Shown one piece after another: positions 23,346 to 31,226 of a DNA stretch of 64,000 bases. The DNA lies in the NCBI GenBank assembly GCA_041394265.1, contig JAWKIO010000005.1, positions 1,178,001 through 1,242,000 on the forward strand, written 5' to 3'. Made by a program: the position numbers and the translations under genes. The notes beneath the pieces are model-generated. The model was not told the origin of the DNA and did no database searches. It saw only the letters and a list, made by a program, of their open reading frames with translations. This DNA is from Acidimicrobiales bacterium (GTDB taxonomy: Bacteria; Actinomycetota; Acidimicrobiia; Acidimicrobiales; SZUA-35). The stretch's first letter is position 1. Each line of letters opens with the position of its first letter.

Positions 23346-25400
23346 GTGTCAGATCGCAGCGATTGGCTAGGACGAAGCGACGGCTTGACCGCACGCGAGT
23401 CGCAGGTCATTGCCATGTGTGCCGACGGTCTGAGCAATCAGGAGATTGCCGACGCACTGTTCGTCAACATCGAGACGGTCAAGAGCCACCTCAAGCGGGC
23501 CTACGGGCGTCTGGGCTTGCGGAACCGGGCAGAGGTGGCCACCTATGTGCACCACCATCGTGAGGCGGGAAGGTTCGCGCCCCGGGTCGGCAGGGCGATG
23601 ACGCCCGAGCCCATCGCTCCGCAGCTCGGACTCAGCGATGCGGTGCTGGCGGAACGGCGTCACCTGATGGGCTTGTCGTCGACGAGTCGGGCCTCACTCA
23701 CCGATCGCGCCGACGACGTCGCCGCCGGCAGCGCCGCGTACGCCGACCGGCTGATCGCTCGCTGGCTGACGGCACCGACGACGGCGCCCTATCTCGAACA
23801 AGATGCGGTGGCCAAGCGGCTTGCCGAGCACCAGGCCCGCTATCTCGAATCACTGTTCGGCAGCGACCTCGGAGGCGAGCACGTCGAGATGGTGCTCCGC
23901 ATTGGTGCGACACACCACCGCCTCAAACTCCCACCCCAGTGGCATCTGGCTTCGTACGCGCATCTCATCGGCGAGCACCTCGGCCTTCTCTTCGACCGTG
24001 CGGGCAGCGTGCACGGCTTCCTCGAGACCGTCGACGTCCTCGTGCGCTCAGTGCTGTTCGACACGAGCCTCATGCTCGACGCCTACGAGATGCACCTCGT
24101 GCAGGAGATCCTCGACGACGAGGCAAACCGACCGACCGCGTCCGACTCGTACGAGACCGACGAGGGGATCGATGCCGAGCACATCGGAACGCCGGTGGTT
24201 GCCGCCTCGATGTCGCGCCTGGCCGCCGACCTGACCCAGGTCGGCGTTCGACGCGACTTCATCGGCCTCGATGCCGACCGGCTATCGATCCTGCGTCGCA
24301 TCGCCCCCGAGATCGAGCAGGCGATCCCGGCCATGCTCGACGATTTCTACTCACTCGTCGCCGAGACCCCGTCGACGGCCGAACTGGTCGACGATAGCAG
24401 CATCGACCGGCTGATCAACCAGGTCGACATCTACTGGCGAGACCTCCTGCACAGTCGGTTCGACCGGGGCCATGCCGCGTCGCGCATGCGGGTGGGCATG
24501 GTGCACGAGCGGATCGGCCTGGCACCCCAGTTCTACGTGGCGGGACTCGGGCGGCAGTTGGGCGGGATCCTCCATGCGCTCGAACGCGATCCCTCGCCGG
24601 TCGATGCCGTCGATGCGCTGCTCCGGGCGGTGTTCTTCGACCTGACCTTCGTGATCGATGCCTACGTCGAGGCCCGCGCGAACGCGCTCACCCAGACCGA
24701 TCGGTTCGCAAGCCAGCTCATTGCCGGCTTGTCGACCGGCATGGCGATCGTGGACGTCCGCAACCGGATCGAAGTCGTGAACCAGCAGCTGCTCGACCTC
24801 GTCGGCATCCCTGCTGCGATCGCCCACCGCATGCCGGTCGCCGATGCGCTTCCGTTCGCCGGTATCGACGAGTTGGTCGACGCCGTCCGCCAGTCGGGCG
24901 GCCAGCGTCGTTCGATCGTGGTCGCCTTCCGTGACACCACGCTTCGCCTCACGATGGTCGGCCTCGAGCTTTCCGCCACCGGACGGGTCGGGATGGTGGT
25001 CGACGACATCGCCGCCATCGTCCGTCTCGGCGAGGAGCGAGCCCGCGAACAGCAGCGGTTCCTCGAGGTGCTGTCCGCCGTCGGGGCCGTGGCATGGGAG
25101 ATCGACCGAGACACGCTGCTCGTGGTCGCCGTGTCGGCCGGCTCGGCGCCGCTGCTGGGCGGCACCGAGGAGGAGCTCCTGGGCCGGCTCGTGTTCACCG
25201 ATCTGATCGATGGCCCCGATCGCCGCGCCTTCGAGGAGACATGTCTCAAGCTCGGTGACGGCGGGGCCTCGCAACTCGATCACGGACTCCGGCCGGTGCA
25301 TGGGCCGACTCGACGAGCTCGAACCACGCTCGCCGCAAGCAACGACCGCTTCGGCAACCCGACGATCAGTGGTGTGTCGATCCTGGTGGCCGACGACTGA
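23346..25400 (+). CDS. LuxR-HTH regulator with two tandem globin-coupled-sensor domains and PAS-like regions
   Basis: A 684-residue soluble one-component regulator. Residues about 12-72 form a LuxR-type HTH (LTARESQVIAMCADGLSNQE, then NIETVKSHLKRAYGRLGLRN). Two protoglobin domains follow: residues about 95-255 with proximal His190 in RIGATHHRLKLPPQW, and about 285-445 with His387 in RVGMVHERIGLAPQFY; both keep the G-x-x-H-x-R motif. Two PAS-like regions finish the protein (about 452-560, LSTGMAIVDVRNRIEVVNQ; and about 572-684, AVGAVAWEIDRD). LuxR HTH domains are normally C-terminal, so the order is inverted. No kinase, cyclase or methyl-accepting domain is present. It likely switches DNA binding on O2, NO or CO. 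Starts at GTG 23346. Confidence 0.88.
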   Translation: MSDRSDWLGRSDGLTARESQVIAMCADGLSNQEIADALFVNIETVKSHLKRAYGRLGLRNRAEVATYVHHHREAGRFAPRVGRAMTPEPIAPQLGLSDAVLAERRHLMGLSSTSRASLTDRADDVAAGSAAYADRLIARWLTAPTTAPYLEQDAVAKRLAEHQARYLESLFGSDLGGEHVEMVLRIGATHHRLKLPPQWHLASYAHLIGEHLGLLFDRAGSVHGFLETVDVLVRSVLFDTSLMLDAYEMHLVQEILDDEANRPTASDSYETDEGIDAEHIGTPVVAASMSRLAADLTQVGVRRDFIGLDADRLSILRRIAPEIEQAIPAMLDDFYSLVAETPSTAELVDDSSIDRLINQVDIYWRDLLHSRFDRGHAASRMRVGMVHERIGLAPQFYVAGLGRQLGGILHALERDPSPVDAVDALLRAVFFDLTFVIDAYVEARANALTQTDRFASQLIAGLSTGMAIVDVRNRIEVVNQQLLDLVGIPAAIAHRMPVADALPFAGIDELVDAVRQSGGQRRSIVVAFRDTTLRLTMVGLELSATGRVGMVVDDIAAIVRLGEERAREQQRFLEVLSAVGAVAWEIDRDTLLVVAVSAGSAPLLGGTEEELLGRLVFTDLIDGPDRRAFEETCLKLGDGGASQLDHGLRPVHGPTRRARTTLAASNDRFGNPTISGVSILVADD

Positions 25401-25409
25401 GGTTGACCG

Positions 25410-26501
25410 CTACTGGGCGTCGATCCAGTCGAGCATCGCCGGAACGCCGACCTGGTGCGCTCGACGCCCGATGAACAGGCCGACGTGTCCGGCGGGGAGT
25501 TCGAGATCAGTCACCTCGTCGGAACCGACGAGTGTGCTCAGTGGTCTCGTGGCCGCTGCCGGGACGATGTGATCCTTCGACCCGAAGACGTTGAGGAACG
25601 GCACCGTGATGTCGGACAGCGAAATCCGCCGCCCGCCCAGCACGAGCTGATCGGTCATGAACCCGTTGTCGCGAGAGAACATCTGGGCCATCTGCTTGAA
25701 CGTGGCACCGGCAAAGGGAATCTGGTCGTTGCCCCACTGCGTGATGGCGTTGTGGGCGGCGACGTAGTCGTCGTTCCACAGGTTCGCCAACAGGTTGGCG
25801 CGTGCCGCGAACTCAGCCGTTGGATCGAGTGAACGAATGGCGTTCCCGATCACCGTTCCGGGAACGTTGCCGGACTCGTCGATGACCAATGCCGGGTCGA
25901 ACGAGGAGTCTTTGCCGCCCCTCAGCTGCGCCGGCATCTGGGTCATGTCGGTGGGTGTGGCCAACGTGGTGAGGCTCCGCAACGGCGCATCGACGTGGCC
26001 GGCGGCGTACAGCAAGGTGAGCACGCCACCGAAGCAGTAGCCGAGCATGTTGAGGTCGTCGGCCGAGCTGTTGGCGACCACGAAGTTCACGATCTCCGGC
26101 AGGTAGTCGTCGCAGTAGGTCTCGAAGGAGTTCTCGGCATCGGCGGCGTCGGGCACGCCCCACTCCACGAGGTAAACGTCTTGTCCGCGATCGAGCAGGA
26201 CCTCGACCATCGAGTTTCCCGGCACGAGGTCGAAGATGTAGCTCCGATTCACCAGCGAGTGCACGAGCAACAGCGGTGGTCCGCCTGATCGACGATCGCT
26301 GCGATACCGCCACAACCGCACCTTGTCGCGCTGCCACACCGTGTCCTTCGGCGTGCTGGAGATCGGGGGGAGGTCGAGGCGGGCGTAGTGGCGCAGGCCA
26401 TTCTTGATGCTCTTGACGTTCCGCTCGGACTGGGTTCGGAGGAAGTCGACGAACTTGTCGATCTGGCCGATGTCGGCCTGCGCCTGTTCGGTTGCGGTCA
26501 T
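25410..26501 (-). CDS. phaC: Class III-type poly(3-hydroxyalkanoate) synthase, catalytic subunit
   Basis: A 363-residue alpha/beta hydrolase-fold polymerase that joins hydroxyacyl-CoA units into PHA granules. The lipase-like box GYCFGG puts nucleophile Cys156 in place; catalytic Asp is in VFGSKDHIVP and His in LPAGHVGLF. Length of about 360 residues fits class III/IV synthases, which need a PhaE or PhaR partner; the gene overlapping its start by 4 bases is the candidate partner. Convergent with the globin regulator (9-bp gap). Confidence 0.93.
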   Translation of the reverse strand: MTATEQAQADIGQIDKFVDFLRTQSERNVKSIKNGLRHYARLDLPPISSTPKDTVWQRDKVRLWRYRSDRRSGGPPLLLVHSLVNRSYIFDLVPGNSMVEVLLDRGQDVYLVEWGVPDAADAENSFETYCDDYLPEIVNFVVANSSADDLNMLGYCFGGVLTLLYAAGHVDAPLRSLTTLATPTDMTQMPAQLRGGKDSSFDPALVIDESGNVPGTVIGNAIRSLDPTAEFAARANLLANLWNDDYVAAHNAITQWGNDQIPFAGATFKQMAQMFSRDNGFMTDQLVLGGRRISLSDITVPFLNVFGSKDHIVPAAATRPLSTLVGSDEVTDLELPAGHVGLFIGRRAHQVGVPAMLDWIDAQ

Positions 26502-26875
26502 GATGCCTCCTCGTGTGCCCTGGTGGGGCTCGACCCGTTGGTCGATGCCTTCGACGAGCCGTTGGCCGCGCCGTTCGACCGGTTGCTGCCGGAGCCACCC
26601 TGAAGCTCCTCGATCCGACGGTTGAGCTGGCGAATCTCACGCTCGAGCCCGGCGACCTGCTGCGACACCTTGGAGATGTCGGTGCCGGCCGGGAGGTTGA
26701 ACACGTGAAGCCCACGGCGGGCGACCTCGGCGAGATCGGACTGCGCTCGTTTGCGGACCGCGGCGGCGATCGTGATCAACTCGATCACGTCGGGATTCGC
26801 CAGGGTCTTGGTGAGCGCCGGCCCCGATTCCCGTTCGACGGCGTCGAACACCCGCTTCCACAGAGGCTGAGACAT
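26498..26875 (-). CDS. PHA synthase partner, PhaE/PhaR-like or phasin-like small protein
   Basis: A 125-residue helical protein whose stop overlaps the phaC start by 4 bases. A helical N-terminal part (LWKRVFDAVERESGPALTK) is followed by a coiled-coil (VSQQVAGLEREIRQLNRRIEELQ) and a low-complexity Ser/Asn/Gly tail. The position suits the PhaE/PhaR activating subunit, and the FNLPAGTDISKVSQQV segment resembles the PhaE C-terminal part, but at 125 residues it is much shorter than classical PhaE (about 350). ATG 26875 is used; an upstream in-frame ATG adds only 17 basic residues. Confidence 0.6.
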   Translation of the reverse strand: MSQPLWKRVFDAVERESGPALTKTLANPDVIELITIAAAVRKRAQSDLAEVARRGLHVFNLPAGTDISKVSQQVAGLEREIRQLNRRIEELQGGSGSNRSNGAANGSSKASTNGSSPTRAHEEAS

Positions 26876-27105
26876 GCCATCGACCCTACGCCTCGGCGTC
26901 CGACCGATCCAGCGGTTGAATGACAAAGGTCACAGTTCGAGGGGTAGGCGGCCGCGATGTGACCATCTCCACGTTTGTGAAGCGCCGCCTTGCGACAGAT
27001 CAGCGCCAGATCGTCGACATCGAAACGACGCCTGCCAACCCGGGGGCGGTCGCCTCCACGCCGTACGCTCCCCCTTGTTCGCAGCATTGGTCTCAGGAGG
27101 CACCT

Positions 27106-29403
27106 GTGCATCTCACGCCCGGTCAGCCCTATCCGCTCGGCGCCACCTACGACGGCGCCGGGGTGAACTTCTCGCTGTTCTCCTCGGTGGCCGAGTCGGT
27201 CCAATTGTGCCTGTTCGACGTCGACGCAGGGGGCGCGATGAGTGAACAGCGGGTCGAACTCGAAGAGGTCGACGGCCATGTGTGGCACACCTCGCTCACC
27301 GATGTCGGCCCCGGCCAGCGATACGGCTGGCGCATCAAAGGGCCGTGGGACCCCGCCAACGGCCTGTGGTGCAACGAGAACAAGCTGCTCCTCGACCCGT
27401 ACGCAAAGGCCATCGATGGCCTCATCGACTGGGACCAAGCGTGCTTCCCCTACGATTTTGGCGACCCGACGCAACGCAACGATCTCGACTCGGCGAGCCA
27501 CGTTTCCAAGGGTGTCGTCATCAACCCCTACTTCGACTGGGGACACGATCGTCCACCGGCCATCCCGCTGAGTGACAGCGTCATCTACGAGGTCCACGTG
27601 AAGGGGTTCACCAAGCTGCACCCCGGGATCCCCGAGGACCTCCGTGGCACCTACGCCGGGCTGTCGCATCCTGTGGCCATCGATCACCTCGCCAAACTCG
27701 GGGTCACCGCGGTCGAGCTCCTGCCGGTCCATCAGTTCGTCCACGACAACCACCTGCGCGAGCAAGGCCTGCGGAACTACTGGGGCTACAACACGATCGG
27801 CTTTCTCGCTCCGCACAACGAGTATGCGGCGACATCGGCTCCCGGCGGCGCAGTGCAGGAGTTCAAGCAGATGGTTCGCTCGCTGCACGATGCAGGGATC
27901 GAGGTGATCCTCGATGTGGTGTACAACCACACCGCTGAAGGCAATCACATGGGGCCGATCCTGTCGCTGAAGGGAATCGACAATCCGGCCTACTACCGCC
28001 TGATGGACGACGACCGCCGTCACTACATGGACTACACCGGCACCGGGAACTCCATGAACATGCGGCACCCGCACGTGCTGCAGCTGATCATGGACAGCCT
28101 CCGTTACTGGATCACCGAGATGCACGTCGACGGGTTCCGCTTCGACCTTGCGGCCACGTTGGCCCGTGAACTCCATGAGGTCGACCGGCTCTCTGCGTTC
28201 TTCGACATCATCCAGCAGGACCCGATCATCTCGCAGGTGAAGCTGATCGCCGAGCCGTGGGACATTGGCGAAGGCGGCTACCAGGTCGGCAAGTTCCCGC
28301 CGCTGTGGTCCGAGTGGAACGGCCGCTATCGCGACAACGTGCGTGATGTCTGGCGCGGATCGCCGGGCACGGTCGGCGAGCTTGGCGACCGCCTCACGGG
28401 GAGCTCGGATCTCTACGAAGGCGACGCGCGCCGGCCGACGGCGAGCGTCAACTTCGTCACCGCCCACGACGGCTTCACGTTGGCCGACCTGGTGGCCTAC
28501 AACGACAAGCACAACGAGGCGAATGGCGAGGACGGTCGCGACGGCAGCGACGACAATCGATCGTGGAACGTCGGGGTCGAGGGACCGACGGATGATCCCG
28601 AGATCCTCGAGGTGCGGCGTCGCCAGCAACGCAACATCCTGACGACGCTGTTGCTGTCGCAGGGCATCCCGATGCTGCTCGGCGGCGACGAACTGGGTCG
28701 GACCCAGGGTGGTAACAACAATGGGTACTGCCAGGACAATGAGGTCTCGTGGTTCGACTGGGAGTCCGTCGACGAGGATCTGCAGACGTTCACCACCGCC
28801 CTCATTGCGTTCCGTGCGGATCACCCGGTCTTTCGGCGGCGGCGCTTCTTCCAGGGCGTGGCGATCCACGGGCACGTCGATGACATCGCCTGGTTCCGGC
28901 CGGATGGCGAGGAGATGGGGAACGGCGATTGGGAAGCCGATTCGGCGGCGCGGCTCGGGATGTTCATCAACGGGTCGGCCATCTCGACCATGGACCGGTT
29001 CGGCGAGCGCATCACCGACGAGTCGTATCTGCTGCTCGTGAACGCCCATCACGAAGCGGTCGAGTGGACACTGCCGTCGGAGCCGTTCGGGGCCTCGTGG
29101 ATCCGGGTGATCGACACCGCCAAGAGCGCAGCGGTGGCGGGGGTGAGCGCCAAGAGCGCAGCGGTGGCGGGGGTGAGCGCCAAGAGCGCAGCGATGGCGG
29201 GGGTGAGCGCCAAGAGCGCAGCGATGGCGGGGGTGAGCGCCACGAGCGCCGCGGTGGCGGAGGCGACCGATGATGTTGACGCGCTCGGGGGCGATGGTTC
29301 GGTGATCGACGGCGGAGCGGCGCTGACCCTGGCACCGCGATCGGTGGTGGTCCTCCAGGCGGTGCCACCGGCCGATAGCTCGGCCGAAGGGGTGGCGCCA
29401 TGA
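27106..29403 (+). CDS. glgX: Glycogen debranching enzyme GlgX with internal 10-residue repeats
   Basis: A 765-residue GH13 enzyme that hydrolyses alpha-1,6 branches of trimmed glycogen. An N-terminal CBM48 (about 1-100) precedes the catalytic barrel with VDGFRFDLA (nucleophile Asp), LIAEPWDIG (acid/base Glu) and FVTAHDGFTLADLVAYNDKH. GTG 27106 is the start, with AGGAGG 5 bases upstream and a -10-like TACGCT at 27064. Near the C-terminus a KSAAVAGVSA unit is repeated about five times (DNA 29119-29268), not a usual part of GlgX. The stop overlaps treZ (ATGA). Confidence 0.94.
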   Translation: MHLTPGQPYPLGATYDGAGVNFSLFSSVAESVQLCLFDVDAGGAMSEQRVELEEVDGHVWHTSLTDVGPGQRYGWRIKGPWDPANGLWCNENKLLLDPYAKAIDGLIDWDQACFPYDFGDPTQRNDLDSASHVSKGVVINPYFDWGHDRPPAIPLSDSVIYEVHVKGFTKLHPGIPEDLRGTYAGLSHPVAIDHLAKLGVTAVELLPVHQFVHDNHLREQGLRNYWGYNTIGFLAPHNEYAATSAPGGAVQEFKQMVRSLHDAGIEVILDVVYNHTAEGNHMGPILSLKGIDNPAYYRLMDDDRRHYMDYTGTGNSMNMRHPHVLQLIMDSLRYWITEMHVDGFRFDLAATLARELHEVDRLSAFFDIIQQDPIISQVKLIAEPWDIGEGGYQVGKFPPLWSEWNGRYRDNVRDVWRGSPGTVGELGDRLTGSSDLYEGDARRPTASVNFVTAHDGFTLADLVAYNDKHNEANGEDGRDGSDDNRSWNVGVEGPTDDPEILEVRRRQQRNILTTLLLSQGIPMLLGGDELGRTQGGNNNGYCQDNEVSWFDWESVDEDLQTFTTALIAFRADHPVFRRRRFFQGVAIHGHVDDIAWFRPDGEEMGNGDWEADSAARLGMFINGSAISTMDRFGERITDESYLLLVNAHHEAVEWTLPSEPFGASWIRVIDTAKSAAVAGVSAKSAAVAGVSAKSAAMAGVSAKSAAMAGVSATSAAVAEATDDVDALGGDGSVIDGGAALTLAPRSVVVLQAVPPADSSAEGVAP
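29119..29268 (+). repeat. 30-bp tandem repeat inside glgX
   Basis: Four near-perfect 30-bp units (29119-29148, 29149-29178, 29179-29208, 29209-29238) differing by a GTG/ATG change, plus a degenerate fifth to 29268. Each encodes about ten residues, AKSAAVAGVS. The in-frame unit length keeps the reading frame whatever the copy number. Confidence 0.95.
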
Positions 29404-31226
29404 CCGCGGTCGACGAGCGCCTCGGGGCGATCCCCGGCGATCGCTCCACCACCTTCACCGTCTGGGCGCCGCGTGCCGAGCAGGTGGAGGTCGACCTCGA
29501 TGGGGAACGGGTGCCGATGGTGGCGGGCGACGACGGGTACCACCACGCCACCGTCGACGGTGTCGCGGTCGGACAGCGCTACGGGTATCGCCTCGACGGG
29601 GGCGATGTGCTCCCAGATCCGGCGACCCGCAGTCAGCCCGATGGTCTCTTCGGTCGTTCCGAGGTGGTCCCCCTCGGGCGGGAGCCCGGCGCCGGGACGC
29701 GATGGCACGATCGTGATGGCAACCCACCGTGGCCGGCACTCCGGCTCGACGAACTCGTGTTCTACGAGCTCCACGTCGGCACCTACACCTCGGGCGGCAC
29801 GTTCGCGTCGGTCATCGATCACCTCGATCACCTGGCATCGCTCGGCATCAATGCGATCGAACTCATGCCGATCGCCCAGTTCCCGGGTGCTCGCAACTGG
29901 GGCTACGACGGCGTCTACCCGTTCGCGGCGCAGAGCACCTACGGCGGTCGGGCCGAACTGATCGAACTGGTCGACGCCGCCCACCATGCCGGGATCGCCG
30001 TCGTACTCGACGTCGTCCACAATCACGTCGGGCCTGAGGGCAATCAGTTCGGCCGGTTCGGACCGTACTTCACCGACGATCATCGAACACCGTGGGGGCC
30101 GGCGATCAACGTGGCCGGACCGGGGAGCGATCACGTTCGACGGTTCTTCATCGACTCGGCGGTCGAGTGGATCGCCGACGTCGGCATCGACGGGTTCCGG
30201 CTCGACGCCGTGCACGCCATCGTCGACCCGACGGCGTCGACCTTCATCTCCGAGCTGTGCGACGCCGTGCATGGAGCCGCGGCTACCCAAGGCCGCGATG
30301 CGATCCTCATTGCCGAGTCGTCGGCCAACGACCCGGCACTCATTCGTCCGACGTCAGCGGGTGGCCAGGGCTGCGACGGGGTCTGGAACGACGACTACCA
30401 CCACGCGCTCCGTGTCGCGCTGACTGGTGAGCGACCGTCGTACTACGCCGACTACGACGGAGTGGGCGATGTGCAGCGTTGCCTGGAGGCGGGTTGGACG
30501 TTCGAAGGTCGCCACTCGCTGGCTCGGGGTCGACGGCACGGTCGGGCGCTGACCACGACGGGCCCCAATGGCGTCCCGTTCCATCAGCTGGTCGTGTGCG
30601 ACCAGAACCACGACCAGATCGGCAATCGGGCGGCCGGCGAGCGGCTCGACGTGCTGGTCGATCCCGAGCGTCGCCGACTCGCCGCCGCCGCCGTTGTGCT
30701 GAGCCCGTTCACTCCGATGCTGTTCATGGGCGAGGAGTACGGCGAGCGGGCGCCGTTCCCGTTCTTCATCGATCACCAAGACCCGGCGATCGTCGAGGCC
30801 ACTCGCACCGGCCGACGGGCCGAGTTCCCCGAGTTCGAGCCCGAGTCGATCCCCGACCCAGCAGATCCGGCCACGTTCGAGTCGGCGGTGCTCGACCACA
30901 CGGTCATGGCCGACTCGCCCCACCGCGAAGTCCTCGAGCTGTATCGGGATCTGCTCCTCCACCGGCGGGCGAACCGGGCTGTCGCTGCTCCGACGGCGAC
31001 GACCACGGTCACATCTGAGGGGTCCACAATCTTCGTGCGTCGCCACTTCGACGACAACGAGACGATGCTCGCGCTGCACTTCGGCGACACGCCATCCGAG
31101 TGGGCGGCGAACAACTGGACTGTGGTGCTGGACACATCCGACGCCCGCTACGGCGGCCCCGGGTCCGGTGGCGAGGGCCTGCTTGCACCGTGGTCGGCGC
31201 AGTTCGCCCACCGGAGCCGGCCGTGA
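29400..31226 (+). CDS. treZ: Malto-oligosyltrehalose trehalohydrolase (TreZ)
   Basis: A 608-residue GH13 enzyme that releases trehalose from maltooligosyl-trehalose. An N-terminal beta domain (TTFTVWAPRAEQVEVDLDGE) precedes the barrel with GINAIELMPIAQFPGARNWGYDGVYPFA-type motifs, VGIDGFRLDAVHAI (nucleophile Asp) and LIAESSANDPAL (acid/base Glu). The family segment VVCDQNHDQIGNRAAGERL is present. ATG overlaps the glgX stop and the TGA overlaps the treY GTG, so the three are a single coupled unit. Confidence 0.95.
   Translation: MTAVDERLGAIPGDRSTTFTVWAPRAEQVEVDLDGERVPMVAGDDGYHHATVDGVAVGQRYGYRLDGGDVLPDPATRSQPDGLFGRSEVVPLGREPGAGTRWHDRDGNPPWPALRLDELVFYELHVGTYTSGGTFASVIDHLDHLASLGINAIELMPIAQFPGARNWGYDGVYPFAAQSTYGGRAELIELVDAAHHAGIAVVLDVVHNHVGPEGNQFGRFGPYFTDDHRTPWGPAINVAGPGSDHVRRFFIDSAVEWIADVGIDGFRLDAVHAIVDPTASTFISELCDAVHGAAATQGRDAILIAESSANDPALIRPTSAGGQGCDGVWNDDYHHALRVALTGERPSYYADYDGVGDVQRCLEAGWTFEGRHSLARGRRHGRALTTTGPNGVPFHQLVVCDQNHDQIGNRAAGERLDVLVDPERRRLAAAAVVLSPFTPMLFMGEEYGERAPFPFFIDHQDPAIVEATRTGRRAEFPEFEPESIPDPADPATFESAVLDHTVMADSPHREVLELYRDLLLHRRANRAVAAPTATTTVTSEGSTIFVRRHFDDNETMLALHFGDTPSEWAANNWTVVLDTSDARYGGPGSGGEGLLAPWSAQFAHRSRP

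Noticed and set aside
26785..29052. Very long open frame on the minus strand opposite glgX
   Set aside because: GlgX on the plus strand has full catalytic motifs; the opposite frame has a His/Val/Asp/Gln-rich composition typical of the mirror of GC-rich coding sequence and no recognisable domain.
29119..29268. CRISPR-like or minisatellite array
   Set aside because: The units are directly adjacent without spacers, lie in frame inside glgX and code for a ten-residue repeat, so it is an internal coding repeat.
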